A stretch of 64,000 bases of DNA from Acinetobacter populi (GTDB lineage: Bacteria > Pseudomonadota > Gammaproteobacteria > Pseudomonadales > Moraxellaceae), in assembly GCF_002174125.1 (NCBI RefSeq), contig NZ_NEXX01000001.1:1223160-1287159 (forward strand), given 5' to 3'. Below, piece by piece: positions 17,366 to 26,150 of the stretch (positions are counted from its first letter, which is position 1; the number at the start of each line of letters is the position of its first letter). The notes under the pieces were generated by a model. It saw only the letters and a list, made by a program, of their open reading frames with translations. It ran no database searches and had not been told where the DNA came from. The translations under genes and the position numbers were made by a program.

Positions 17366-18301
17366 TTAGTACTGACTAACCTGTGTCAATAAAGCAATAT
17401 CTTCAGCTTCCAGAGTCAACTGTGTAGCATTGACCAAAGATGCCAATTGCTGGATAGACGTTGCCGAAGCAATAGGAGCAGTAATGCTTGGGTGGGCCAT
17501 GGTCCAGGCTAAAGCAACTTCTGATACTTCTGCGTGATACTTAGCAGCCAGTTGATCCAAAGTCGTCAATATATTTAAGCCACGTTCATTAAAATATTTA
17601 AGCACCATGTCCTTACGGGAAGATTTTTCCACATCTGCCAGCGTGCGATATTTACCGGTTAAAAAGCCCGATGCCAGACTAAAATAGGTAATGACTTTCA
17701 AATCATGGCTTTCACAGACCGGCTGATATTCAGTTTCATATTGCTCACGATCGACCAAACTATATTCAGGTTCAAATACGCTATATTGTGGTAATCCTTT
17801 TTCGGTACTGGTGTGTAATGCTTGCAAAAGTTGCGCACCTGAATAATTGGATGCACCAATATTTAAGACTTTGCCTTCCTGTAAAAGATCGGCATAAGCT
17901 GATAATGTTTCTTCAATCGGGGTATGTTCATCCGCACAATGACTTAAATATACATCGACATAATCGGTATTCAACCGCTTTAACGAATCTTCGATAGCCT
18001 GTTTAATATACTTTTTAGATAGACCCTGTTGCGTATCCGACATTTTCATGCCGACTTTGGTGATTAAGGTGATTTTATCCCGATTTGACGGGGTTTGTTT
18101 AAGCCACTGTCCAATAATGCGTTCGGATTCTCCGCCCTGATGCCCGGGTACCCAAACCGAATACATATCCGCTGTATCAATGCTACTGATCCCGTGCTCA
18201 AGCGCATAATCCAGCAGATTAAAGGATTCTGCCTGATCAACAGTCCAGCCAAATACATTGGCGCCAAAAATTAATTTAGAGAATTGCAGTGCTTTTGTCA
18301 T
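17366..18301 (-). CDS. Aldo/keto reductase
   Basis: A 311-residue NADP(H)-dependent oxidoreductase with the AKR TIM-barrel. Catalytic Asp42 and Tyr47 sit in IDTADMY; the lysine is in ITLITKVGMK and the histidine in YLSHCAD. The order and length fit the AKR11/12-like, Tas/YajO-like groups that reduce aldehydes or ketones. The physiological substrate is unknown. It is transcribed alone. Confidence 0.92.
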   Translation of the reverse strand: MTKALQFSKLIFGANVFGWTVDQAESFNLLDYALEHGISSIDTADMYSVWVPGHQGGESERIIGQWLKQTPSNRDKITLITKVGMKMSDTQQGLSKKYIKQAIEDSLKRLNTDYVDVYLSHCADEHTPIEETLSAYADLLQEGKVLNIGASNYSGAQLLQALHTSTEKGLPQYSVFEPEYSLVDREQYETEYQPVCESHDLKVITYFSLASGFLTGKYRTLADVEKSSRKDMVLKYFNERGLNILTTLDQLAAKYHAEVSEVALAWTMAHPSITAPIASATSIQQLASLVNATQLTLEAEDIALLTQVSQY

Positions 18302-18451
18302 GATTAATCGTCCTAATGATTTAGAAATAATCTCATATATATTATGACTGTAGTGTCATGTCTCATATGAATTATCTATTCTTCACTTAAACATAAATTT
18401 CCGACAAAAACATGAATTTTAAATAAACTTCAACAAAGCAAAATTTCAGGA

Positions 18452-19654
18452 TCAACGCGTTAAAAACCGATGTACACCATCACCTGCCCGCCGCCCCGTT
18501 GCCAGACATGCATTCAATAAATAACCACCAGTTGGCGCATCCCAATCCAGCATCTCACCACAGGCAAAAATGCTTTGCCGACCAATGATCATTAAATTTT
18601 CATCCAATGCATCAAGCTTAATCCCACCAGCACAGCTAATCGCTTCTTCAATCGGGCGAAAGCCCCGCACGGATATCACCAGCTGTTTAATATGCTGTGC
18701 CATTTTTTTATGATCAATCCAGTCCTGTTTAGGCACCACATCACGAATCAAGGCAATTTTGGTTTTATCCAGACCGATCTTTTGCCATAAAGTATTTAAG
18801 GACTGTTTTTTGCCTTGTTGTAATTTATATACAATCTGGTCTAAGCTCAAATCTGGTAATAAATCCAGACATAATTCTGCCACCTCACCCTGCCGCTGTA
18901 ACTGCGCTCTTAAGGCACGATTACAACGATAAACCAACCCGCCTTCCAGTCCATAATGACTAATCACCATTTCACCGAACTGTGGATTTTCTCCATCTAT
19001 CCACGCGCGAATCCGTTTTAACGGCTGTCCAAAATAATCGGCCATATAAGATGACCAATCGACCAGCACCCCAACATTACTGGCCTGAAATGGCATAATT
19101 AAAGAAGATTCCAACCAGCCTTGCCATTTACCATCACTGCCCAGTTGCGGCCAGGATACCGCACCACATGCCAGTACGATGGCATCAGCATGCGTTTGCA
19201 CCGTTTGATCATGTTTAAGATCAAGCAAAGTCAGTTTGTGCTGTTCAATGGCAAGACATTGATGACGGTAGAAAAAACTGACACCGCGTTGTTGCAAGCG
19301 TTTTAGCCATGCGCGCAACAAAGGTGCTGCTTTCATTTCATTGGGGAAGATACGCCCAGAACTACCCACATATGAAGAAATTCCCAAATCCTGCATCCAT
19401 GCCTGAATCGCTTTTGCATCAAACTTTTCAATGATCGGATATAGCCAATCGGCATGATCATAACGCGTGATAAAATCCTCAAAGGGCTCATGATGGCTAA
19501 TATTTAAACCCGTTTTTCCTGCCATCAAGAATTTACGTGCTGCGGACGATTTCTGTTCATATATAGCAATATCATACAGACCATATTCCGATAAAATTTC
19601 TGCACAGGCCAGACCCGCCGGACCTGCGCCAATGATGGCCACGCTTGCTTTCAT
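18452..19654 (-). CDS. HI0933/BaiN-like flavoprotein (TIGR03862 type)
   Basis: A 400-residue FAD-binding oxidoreductase-like protein of the HI0933 family. The dinucleotide-binding GAGPAG is at 9-14, and the C-terminal part has the second FAD contact (SCAGGIKLDAL and the CGEMLDWDAPTGGYLLNAC segment). Function is unknown in most bacteria. The start is the ATG at 19654, which overlaps the stop of the upstream methyltransferase gene as ATGA, so the two are translationally coupled. Confidence 0.88.
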   Translation of the reverse strand: MKASVAIIGAGPAGLACAEILSEYGLYDIAIYEQKSSAARKFLMAGKTGLNISHHEPFEDFITRYDHADWLYPIIEKFDAKAIQAWMQDLGISSYVGSSGRIFPNEMKAAPLLRAWLKRLQQRGVSFFYRHQCLAIEQHKLTLLDLKHDQTVQTHADAIVLACGAVSWPQLGSDGKWQGWLESSLIMPFQASNVGVLVDWSSYMADYFGQPLKRIRAWIDGENPQFGEMVISHYGLEGGLVYRCNRALRAQLQRQGEVAELCLDLLPDLSLDQIVYKLQQGKKQSLNTLWQKIGLDKTKIALIRDVVPKQDWIDHKKMAQHIKQLVISVRGFRPIEEAISCAGGIKLDALDENLMIIGRQSIFACGEMLDWDAPTGGYLLNACLATGRRAGDGVHRFLTR

Positions 19655-20286
19655 TGATCCTGCCCGCAACATGGCAAGACCTGATCAAATCGGGTCTGAT
19701 ATCCTTCAGGTTTGGTGATAATTAATTGTTGACATAATTCACCGCGTTGCAAATATTTCACTTCAAAATGAGTACGTGCCGAATCCGCAGCAATCGTTTC
19801 TTTTTGATAGGGCAAATGCCAGACTTGCTTTAGCTGCTGCTCTGCCTCATGAATATAATCCTCAATATTACTCGCCAAGGTTATGGTCGCACCCGATTTT
19901 ACTCGGGAAAGTAGATATTCAAAAAAAGGCATATTCAGCCAGCGCTGTGTCGGATTATGCGGTTCTGGATTCGGATAAAGAATCAATAATTGTTCAATCT
20001 GCTGTGGATAGAGCGCATGCACGACCCAGGGAATGGCATCTGCATGAATCGGTAATATATTTTGTACCGCCAGTGATTGATGCAGTTTCTGCATGGCCTG
20101 AAATTTATCACGGGTGCGTTCAATCGCAATGAGTTGGCGATCAGGATTTGCAGCGGCAAATAAACAGGCATGTTTGCCTTTACCGGCACCAATTTCCAGA
20201 CACATAGGACGATGTTCGATGATCTGAAAATCACGAGGGGCTTTTAAGTATTGATATTGAAAAGGACGAATATTTGGATAAGACAT
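19651..20286 (-). CDS. TrmB-like SAM-dependent methyltransferase
   Basis: A 211-residue methyltransferase resembling TrmB, the tRNA (guanine-N7-)-methyltransferase. The SAM-binding motif [10 protein letters not shown] is at about 29-38, and an IAIER motif follows. The catalytic-region motif is YPNPEP rather than the usual FPDPW, so this may be a TrmB paralogue with another substrate rather than the housekeeping enzyme. The ATG at 20286 is chosen over the ORF start at 20313; the ribosome binding site is weak. The gene is divergent from yacG and coupled to the HI0933-like gene. Confidence 0.75.
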   Translation of the reverse strand: MSYPNIRPFQYQYLKAPRDFQIIEHRPMCLEIGAGKGKHACLFAAANPDRQLIAIERTRDKFQAMQKLHQSLAVQNILPIHADAIPWVVHALYPQQIEQLLILYPNPEPHNPTQRWLNMPFFEYLLSRVKSGATITLASNIEDYIHEAEQQLKQVWHLPYQKETIAADSARTHFEVKYLQRGELCQQLIITKPEGYQTRFDQVLPCCGQDQ

Positions 20287-20375
20287 ACACACAGGCAGAC
20301 ACAAGAATCTCACCTATAAGTCTAACAATTACGTTACAATTTGTCTGTGTTTATCCAAGAAAGAATGATTTGACC

Positions 20376-20570
20376 ATGGTAACAGCTGCAATTAAAACCT
20401 TTCCATGCCCTCGCTGTGGCAAGCCAAGCCAGTGGACAGACAACCCATTTCGCCCATTTTGTTCGGAACGCTGCAAAATGATTGATCTTGGTGCCTGGGC
20501 AAATGAAGAATATCGTGTTCCGACACAGGATGCACAGTCCAACGACACGCCCGAATATGATCAGGACTAA
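20376..20570 (+). CDS. yacG: DNA gyrase inhibitor YacG
   Basis: A 64-residue zinc-binding protein that in E. coli binds GyrB and inhibits gyrase. Four zinc ligands are visible: Cys11, Cys14, Cys29 and Cys33 (CPRC and CSERC). The [15 protein letters not shown] segment that follows is the family signature. The acidic tail is normal. The frame is open far upstream, but the ATG at 20376 gives the normal length. In many gammaproteobacteria it sits beside coaE; that gene is not in this window. Confidence 0.93.
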   Translation: MVTAAIKTFPCPRCGKPSQWTDNPFRPFCSERCKMIDLGAWANEEYRVPTQDAQSNDTPEYDQD

Positions 20571-20776
20571 TCCTTCCAGATTGACATTCAACACATTGAA
20601 ATATCATGATAATTTAAAGTTAGACATTTTATTTTTTTAGATCTTATTTGATGACATGATTTGACCAAACATTTTAGTTACATGACAAAGATTGTCAATT
20701 TACGACATTTTGCATAAGATAACGCTCTGTTATTTATCCGTGATCCTGATCACAGCGTTATCTTGGAATACTGATC

Positions 20777-21241
20777 ATGCAAAAATGTCTTTTGATCCTT
20801 ATTTGTTGTTGTCTGGCTACTGGAACCATGGCGGCGGAACCATTGACCAAAGCCAATGTCATCAAACAACAGCAAAAAGATACCCAGTTACTCAAGACCT
20901 TATGGCAAAGTTATCAGGACAATCTGGGTATGATGAATAAAGCATTACCAGCTTTAAAACAGGAAAAAGACCAAGACAAAAAAAATGCCTTAATCTCACA
21001 ATACAACCGTAAACTGGAACAAACCAAAAATATTTTGAATAAAATGATTCTGACCCAACCCAATGCCTTACAACTTCGGCAAAAAATGATTGAGCATGCC
21101 ACCAAATATCAAAGTGTTTATAAACTGGCCGCCATTGATACACAAAACACAACCCAGCAAAATATGCTCAGCCGTCTTAATAGTCAGACTGACCAACTCT
21201 ATCAACAAATGCAGCAAATTGCCCAATCATTATTGTATTAA
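20777..21241 (+). CDS. Uncharacterised exported coiled-coil protein
   Basis: A 154-residue protein with a signal peptide (residues 1-19, cleavage probably after GTMA-A). The mature part is helical and Gln/Lys-rich, with heptad-like stretches at about 25-85 and 125-150, so a coiled coil is likely. I do not recognise a family. A cluster of Cys residues in the signal (ICCCLATG) could be read as a lipobox, but the Leu/Cys spacing is unusual. It ends just before the convergent metallo-hydrolase gene (4-base overlap of stop codons). Confidence 0.7.
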   Translation: MQKCLLILICCCLATGTMAAEPLTKANVIKQQQKDTQLLKTLWQSYQDNLGMMNKALPALKQEKDQDKKNALISQYNRKLEQTKNILNKMILTQPNALQLRQKMIEHATKYQSVYKLAAIDTQNTTQQNMLSRLNSQTDQLYQQMQQIAQSLLY

Positions 21242-21882
21242 CCCGCTTTCCCCGATACAAAAGGATTGAATTGTTTTTCCTGACCAATACTGCTAATTGC
21301 CCCATGACCTGAAATAAACTGGGTATCATCTGGCAGCGTAAATAACTGGGTTTTAATCGAATCAATCAAGGTATCAAAATCACCGCGTGGAAAATCTGTA
21401 CGTCCAATCGATCCCTTAAATAACACATCACCAGTCCATAGAATATTCATCTGCTTGCAGTAAAACACCACATGTCCCGGCGTATGACCTGGTGTATAAC
21501 GCACTTCAAACGCATAATTCCCCAGCTTTAAAATTTCACCGCCTTCTAACCATTGATCAATATGAACGGGTTCAGGCACTGGAAAACCGTAATTCCGACA
21601 AACATCCTGCAAGCTGTCTACCCAGAATTGATCTTCTTTTTGTGGCCCAATCACTGGCACAGCATAGGCTTTTGCCAAAGTACCTACAGCCCCGATATGA
21701 TCCAGATGACCGTGGGTAATCCATAAGGCCTTTACGTTTACGCCTAAATCTCGTACAGCCTGTTGCAGTTTTTCCGGTTCACCGCCTGCATCAATTAATA
21801 CAGCATCCATACTGTCATCATCCCACACAATGCTGCAATTCTGTGCAAACGCAGTGACAGGAACAATCTGGCAACGTAACAT
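21238..21882 (-). CDS. MBL-fold metallo-hydrolase (glyoxalase II-like)
   Basis: A 214-residue metallo-beta-lactamase-fold hydrolase. The metal-binding HxHxDH is at 57-62 (THGHLDHIGAV), followed by TPGHTPGHVVF, TGDVLF and a late SGHG, all typical of YcbL/glyoxalase II-like enzymes that hydrolyse thioesters. It is shorter than true GloB and lacks its C-terminal glutathione-binding domain. A strong ribosome binding site (AAGGAG) precedes the ATG. It follows hemH by 9 bases, so the two form an operon. Confidence 0.92.
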   Translation of the reverse strand: MLRCQIVPVTAFAQNCSIVWDDDSMDAVLIDAGGEPEKLQQAVRDLGVNVKALWITHGHLDHIGAVGTLAKAYAVPVIGPQKEDQFWVDSLQDVCRNYGFPVPEPVHIDQWLEGGEILKLGNYAFEVRYTPGHTPGHVVFYCKQMNILWTGDVLFKGSIGRTDFPRGDFDTLIDSIKTQLFTLPDDTQFISGHGAISSIGQEKQFNPFVSGKAG

Positions 21883-21891
21883 TGGATCTCC

Positions 21892-22899
21892 TTAAGACTG
21901 GGCAAAATGATGTGACACTGTATTTAATTGTGCCCGTAATAAACTCATAAATAATGCAATATGTTCCGGCTGCTCATTTAATGCCGCAATATAGGCGTAA
22001 TTTTCTCCGCCTTGATTTAAAAAAATCTGTTTATTTTCGATTGCCAGTTCTTCCAAGGTTTCCAGACAATCGGCAGAAAATGCCGGACTCATCACTTGTA
22101 CAGATTTTACCCCTTGTGCGGCCCATTCGGCCAATAACTCACTGGTATAAGGTTTAACCCATTCCTGTTTACCAAAACGGGACTGAAAACTTATCGCCCA
22201 CTGTTCATCACTTAAATTTAATGCGCTCGCCACACGTTCAGCCGTCTGACGACAACGCTGCGGATAAGGATCGCCTTTATCGGCATAAGGCTGTGGAATA
22301 CCATGAAATGACATCAATAATTTTTCAGCCACACCATATTGCTGCTGATAATCACGTACACTCTTTGCCAATGCATCAATATATTCCGGATGTGCATAAT
22401 AATCCCGAATAATACTTAGTCCCGGTAAATTACGTTGTGTCGGAATCCATTTTGCCAATACATCATATAATGGGGCAGTTGAAGTCGCAGAATATTGCGG
22501 GAAAAGTGGCAGCAGAATAATCTGATCGACAGGTTGTGCAGCTAGGCGATCAAGCACCTGCTGAATACCGGGATTGCCATAGGTCATAGCCGGAAAAACT
22601 TCGATGTCCAAATCCGGATATTCCTGACTTAACTGTTGCTGTACAACCTTGACCTTGGTCAGCAAAATCGAGCGCATGGGCGAATCCTCTTGCCAAATAC
22701 TGGCATAGGCATGAGCAACACGCTTTGGGCGAAAAGGCAAAACAAATAAATGCAGAATAATTTGCCAAATCAGACGAGGAATTTCAATCACCCGTTGATC
22801 AGATAAAAATTGCTTTAAAAAACGACGAACTGCATCTGGTGTCGGTGCATCAGGCGTTCCCAAATTTGCCATAATAATAGCAACTCTAGGTTTAGGCAT
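21892..22899 (-). CDS. hemH: Ferrochelatase
   Basis: A 335-residue ferrochelatase that inserts Fe(II) into protoporphyrin IX at the last step of heme b synthesis. The active-site histidine lies in [12 protein letters not shown] and the conserved glutamate in [10 protein letters not shown]. The N-terminal [12 protein letters not shown] is characteristic. Length is normal. It is the first gene of an operon with the metallo-hydrolase. Confidence 0.96.
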   Translation of the reverse strand: MPKPRVAIIMANLGTPDAPTPDAVRRFLKQFLSDQRVIEIPRLIWQIILHLFVLPFRPKRVAHAYASIWQEDSPMRSILLTKVKVVQQQLSQEYPDLDIEVFPAMTYGNPGIQQVLDRLAAQPVDQIILLPLFPQYSATSTAPLYDVLAKWIPTQRNLPGLSIIRDYYAHPEYIDALAKSVRDYQQQYGVAEKLLMSFHGIPQPYADKGDPYPQRCRQTAERVASALNLSDEQWAISFQSRFGKQEWVKPYTSELLAEWAAQGVKSVQVMSPAFSADCLETLEELAIENKQIFLNQGGENYAYIAALNEQPEHIALFMSLLRAQLNTVSHHFAQS

Positions 22900-22988
22900 A
22901 CCACGATCTCTAAAAGATATTTATCTCTACCTTAACAGGTTTTACTGACAAGCAAAAATACAATTTCCAGACATCATGACTGCATCAC

Positions 22989-23999
22989 TCAGGCTTGTTT
23001 CTGGGCAATTAAACGCTGTCCTTCCGCAGTCAGTTCCCAATAAATACGACTGCCAGAATCCGAATCATGTTGTGGTACGATCCAGTTATTCCATTTCATT
23101 TGCAGCTTAATTTGTTGCAAACTACGGGCATCAATCTGGGTACGTGCAACAGCATGCGCACGCGGTAATACTTCACGCGCATCATCCAATGCAGTACTTT
23201 CCAGATAATGATTGAGGATACGAAGAAAACTATTTTCCAGTGTCGGTTGTTTAAAATGCGGTGCCAGAATATTCAGCAACTGCATCCAAGTCATTTGTCG
23301 TTGTGGATGTATGTCTTTTAAATTGCCATCCTGATAGGCATGCGTACGATAACCTACCGAAATTTTTTCATCCTTGGTCCCCGAAGACACCTCAGTTGCA
23401 GGCGTATTGATCTCATACGCTGTTTGGATAAGCGATTGTTCTAGTTTGGCAACTTTCTTGCGCAGGCGCTGGATTTCTTGTTGTAGTACATCATTATCTT
23501 TGGGTCTGACCCAACCCAGCGCAGGTGTTTCCCGCATTGCTTTCACAAAAGTATTGCGAACAGCACGCTCCAAATCTAGTAAACCATTATATTCAATACA
23601 ATACTGGCTTTCATTTTTCATCTGTTCACGAAAACTGGTAAATTTTTTTACCATGTCCGGCGTAGTTTCCTGTTCCAATGCTGTGCGTTGCTCCGGAACG
23701 GCATCAATAAAACTGAGGATGGTTTTCTGTTTATTCAGCGCATATAAAAAATCCAGATGCATATAGCTGATACCAGATGCCGATACATCGCCATACTTAC
23801 CGCCCAGCAGGAAGATCACATAATCACAGTCATCAATTTGTCGACGGGCTTGTGCAGTATTTAATGAGGTACGACGTTCATTAAATTCCCATGGAAATAC
23901 ACCTATGTTTAATAACGCATATTCCATTTTTAAGCGTTCTGCTTTCACATCACCATAAAAGGAGGTAGAAATATAAACGTGATACCGTTTTTCAGTCAT
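22989..23999 (-). CDS. DUF4062 protein
   Basis: A 336-residue cytoplasmic protein. The first 90 residues form a DUF4062 domain (YHVYISTSFYGDVKAER with a later DDCDYVIFLLGGKYG), a Rossmann/TIR-like fold seen at the N-terminus of many signalling and defence ATPases, here without any STAND or NACHT module. A coiled-coil-like stretch follows at about 165-195, then a C-terminal winged-helix-like part ending in YWELTAEGQRLI. The ATG at 23999 is chosen (AAAGG upstream). Function unknown; a nucleotide-sensing role is only a guess. Confidence 0.75.
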   Translation of the reverse strand: MTEKRYHVYISTSFYGDVKAERLKMEYALLNIGVFPWEFNERRTSLNTAQARRQIDDCDYVIFLLGGKYGDVSASGISYMHLDFLYALNKQKTILSFIDAVPEQRTALEQETTPDMVKKFTSFREQMKNESQYCIEYNGLLDLERAVRNTFVKAMRETPALGWVRPKDNDVLQQEIQRLRKKVAKLEQSLIQTAYEINTPATEVSSGTKDEKISVGYRTHAYQDGNLKDIHPQRQMTWMQLLNILAPHFKQPTLENSFLRILNHYLESTALDDAREVLPRAHAVARTQIDARSLQQIKLQMKWNNWIVPQHDSDSGSRIYWELTAEGQRLIAQKQA

Positions 24000-24002
24000 C
24001 AA

Positions 24003-24409
24003 AAAACCTTTGCCTAAAACCTTATGTACCTACATCAAAAAAATGAATGTAAAACACCCACTCATTACCCCTAAAAACATGATTCACATCATATTGAAAA
24101 AAATATTTTATGCACTCCCCATAGGATGAGTTGCATGCATAGATCATGTAAGGACTGAGATATCTTAAGGTCCGATACGACAGAGAATGAAATTGACGCA
24201 TATCACTAAGATATACTTGTATTTCATCACTGCAACGAAATCGTGCTGAGATTACCTCGCTATGAATACATTATCTGCATGCAACACATCATTGCCGACA
24301 CCTAAATAAAACAATGTATTAAAACCAGGCATCAAAACAATCACTGTATAAGAGGTAATTATATACAAATTTTTATCGCTGTCCGCAAAAAATGTTAATT
24401 CGTTGACAT
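24003..24409. other. Long intergenic region with nested inverted repeats
   Basis: No supported ORF. An inverted repeat of about 15 bases (24125-24139 with 24276-24290, core GTTGCATGCA) encloses about 136 bases that contain smaller inverted repeats (ATATCTTA with TAAGATAT, ATGAAAT with ATTTCAT). This could be a small mobile element remnant, a structured RNA or an unusual leader. The promoter of the DUF4062 gene should be in the left part. Confidence 0.4.
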
Positions 24410-25285
24410 TTAAGTGAAATTTTTAAGATCGACAAATTGCCATGCTTCTGGTGTCCCAACCAGATTGTGCACTACAGGCTGCATGGTCTGACTATTATTG
24501 GCACTAAAAACACAAATTAATCTAGCCTGGTTAAATGCAGGATGGTCAGAAAGTAAATTAAATTTGGCCAGAATCCGCCCACATTGTCTTGCAACAGCCA
24601 GTCCTGAATCCACCATAATCAAACGTTCGCCATAAAGTTGCTGAATCGCCGACTTTAAGAAAGGATAGTGGGTACAACCTAACACCAGATAATCTGCACT
24701 TAGATCAACTACAGGCTGTAAATGCTGCTGTAATGCCAATAAACATTCCGCACTTAAAGCACGTCCCTGTTCAACCAATGGCACCAGTTCCAGACAGGTC
24801 ACGGGAATGACCTTTACCCCCGAAGGAACTGCAAAATTCTGAATAACGTCCTGAATCAGCTTTCCCCGGAAAGTTGCCGGTGTTGCCAATACAGCAACCG
24901 TTTTGGTTTGTGACTGAATCACCGCTGGCTTTACCGCAGGAACAAGTCCAATAATCGGAAACTGCTCGCCATAATGTTCACGTAAATAATCCAGACTAAA
25001 CGCAGATGCGGTATTACAAGCCACAATTGCAATCTTGCATCCCTGTCGATACAACCATTCAATCGCCTGTGCGGTTAATTCACGGATATTCTGATCACTT
25101 CTGCTGCCATAGGGTACATTTGCGGTATCGGCATAATAAACAATACGCTCGTTCGGCAAATATTTTAAGACCTCCAAAGCAACCGATAGGCCGCCAATGC
25201 CCGAGTCAAAGATCCCAATCGGGGCATCGGGTTTTGGCTGTGACATAGAAGGTAAACTGGATTGTAAAGGCTGTATCGCTTGCAT
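24410..25285 (-). CDS. murI: Glutamate racemase
   Basis: A 291-residue racemase that makes D-glutamate for peptidoglycan. Key motifs are IGIFDSGIGGLSV, YADTANVPYG, the first catalytic cysteine in IVACNTASA and the second in LVLGCTHYPF. The N-terminus is about 20 residues longer than usual from the ATG at 25285; an alternative ATG at 25246 gives a more typical start (MSQPKPDAPIGIFD). It is followed downstream by the long intergenic region. It lies 55 bases after the DUF1285 gene on the same strand. Confidence 0.94.
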   Translation of the reverse strand: MQAIQPLQSSLPSMSQPKPDAPIGIFDSGIGGLSVALEVLKYLPNERIVYYADTANVPYGSRSDQNIRELTAQAIEWLYRQGCKIAIVACNTASAFSLDYLREHYGEQFPIIGLVPAVKPAVIQSQTKTVAVLATPATFRGKLIQDVIQNFAVPSGVKVIPVTCLELVPLVEQGRALSAECLLALQQHLQPVVDLSADYLVLGCTHYPFLKSAIQQLYGERLIMVDSGLAVARQCGRILAKFNLLSDHPAFNQARLICVFSANNSQTMQPVVHNLVGTPEAWQFVDLKNFT

Positions 25286-25340
25286 AAAACAAATAATCGA
25301 CGCTATTTTAGGCTAGGGAAATCATACACCGATAATTTTT

Positions 25341-25916
25341 TTATTCCATATATAAAGTAAATTGCGTTGTTCCACTATGTAACTTTAGACAGGTGCCATG
25401 CGGCTCATCGAAAAGCTTGCCATAATTTACCAGATGATAAAATACCTGCCGTTGAATCAATGCATCCAGACCAAACCGTACCTTGATATAAGGACGTTCC
25501 TCACTCTCTCCAGTTTCATCCATATAACTCCGGATAAATACAGGATGCTGCTGATCTGCAACAATGACATCTTGCGTCTGCGTGGTAAATTGCAGATAAG
25601 TCTGACCATCAATCTCGATTTGATCCACTTGTGTAACCAGTAAAGGTGCATCTTCAACCTGTATCTTGATTTTCTCGACAGGCGTTTTTAAATAATAACT
25701 CCCTTCTTCTTTCCACAATACTCTGGAAAACAAATCAATCATATTTTGTCTGCGAATCGGGCTACCTTCATGCCACCATTCGCCATTTGCCTTAATGACC
25801 AAATCCATCTCACCACAATATTCTGGATTCCATTTCTCTAAAGGCGGGATCGTATGATCCTTTTCCAATTGCTTTAAATAACTACTCAAACTTTGCAAAT
25901 TTGCATCAGATACCAT
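25341..25916 (-). CDS. DUF1285 family protein
   Basis: A 191-residue soluble protein of the DUF1285 family, conserved in proteobacteria without a firm function; structures of relatives suggest a ligand-binding beta-rich fold. Seen here: GEMDLVIKANGEWWHEGSPI near residues 28-47, and RVLWKEEGSYYLKTPVEK near 67-84, both typical. It is upstream of murI on the same strand and divergent from the electron-transfer gene. Confidence 0.85.
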   Translation of the reverse strand: MVSDANLQSLSSYLKQLEKDHTIPPLEKWNPEYCGEMDLVIKANGEWWHEGSPIRRQNMIDLFSRVLWKEEGSYYLKTPVEKIKIQVEDAPLLVTQVDQIEIDGQTYLQFTTQTQDVIVADQQHPVFIRSYMDETGESEERPYIKVRFGLDALIQRQVFYHLVNYGKLFDEPHGTCLKLHSGTTQFTLYME

Positions 25917-26150
25917 AATCTTCCCCTGACCGCAGCGTCACCTTTTTGAGGTAAATCCTTACTAAATCAAGCTTTATGCCCTATTGACGACAAAATTAAA
26001 CGCCTCAGCCAATTGGCTTAATCGCCCTTTGAATCTATACTATCCCAAAACAAATGTGACACGATGTTGGCTTTGTGTCTATCTAATACTCATGGCAGCA
26101 CCGAATGTAAAGATTACGGTTGCCACCGGCAATGATTTGAGGAGTCCTAC

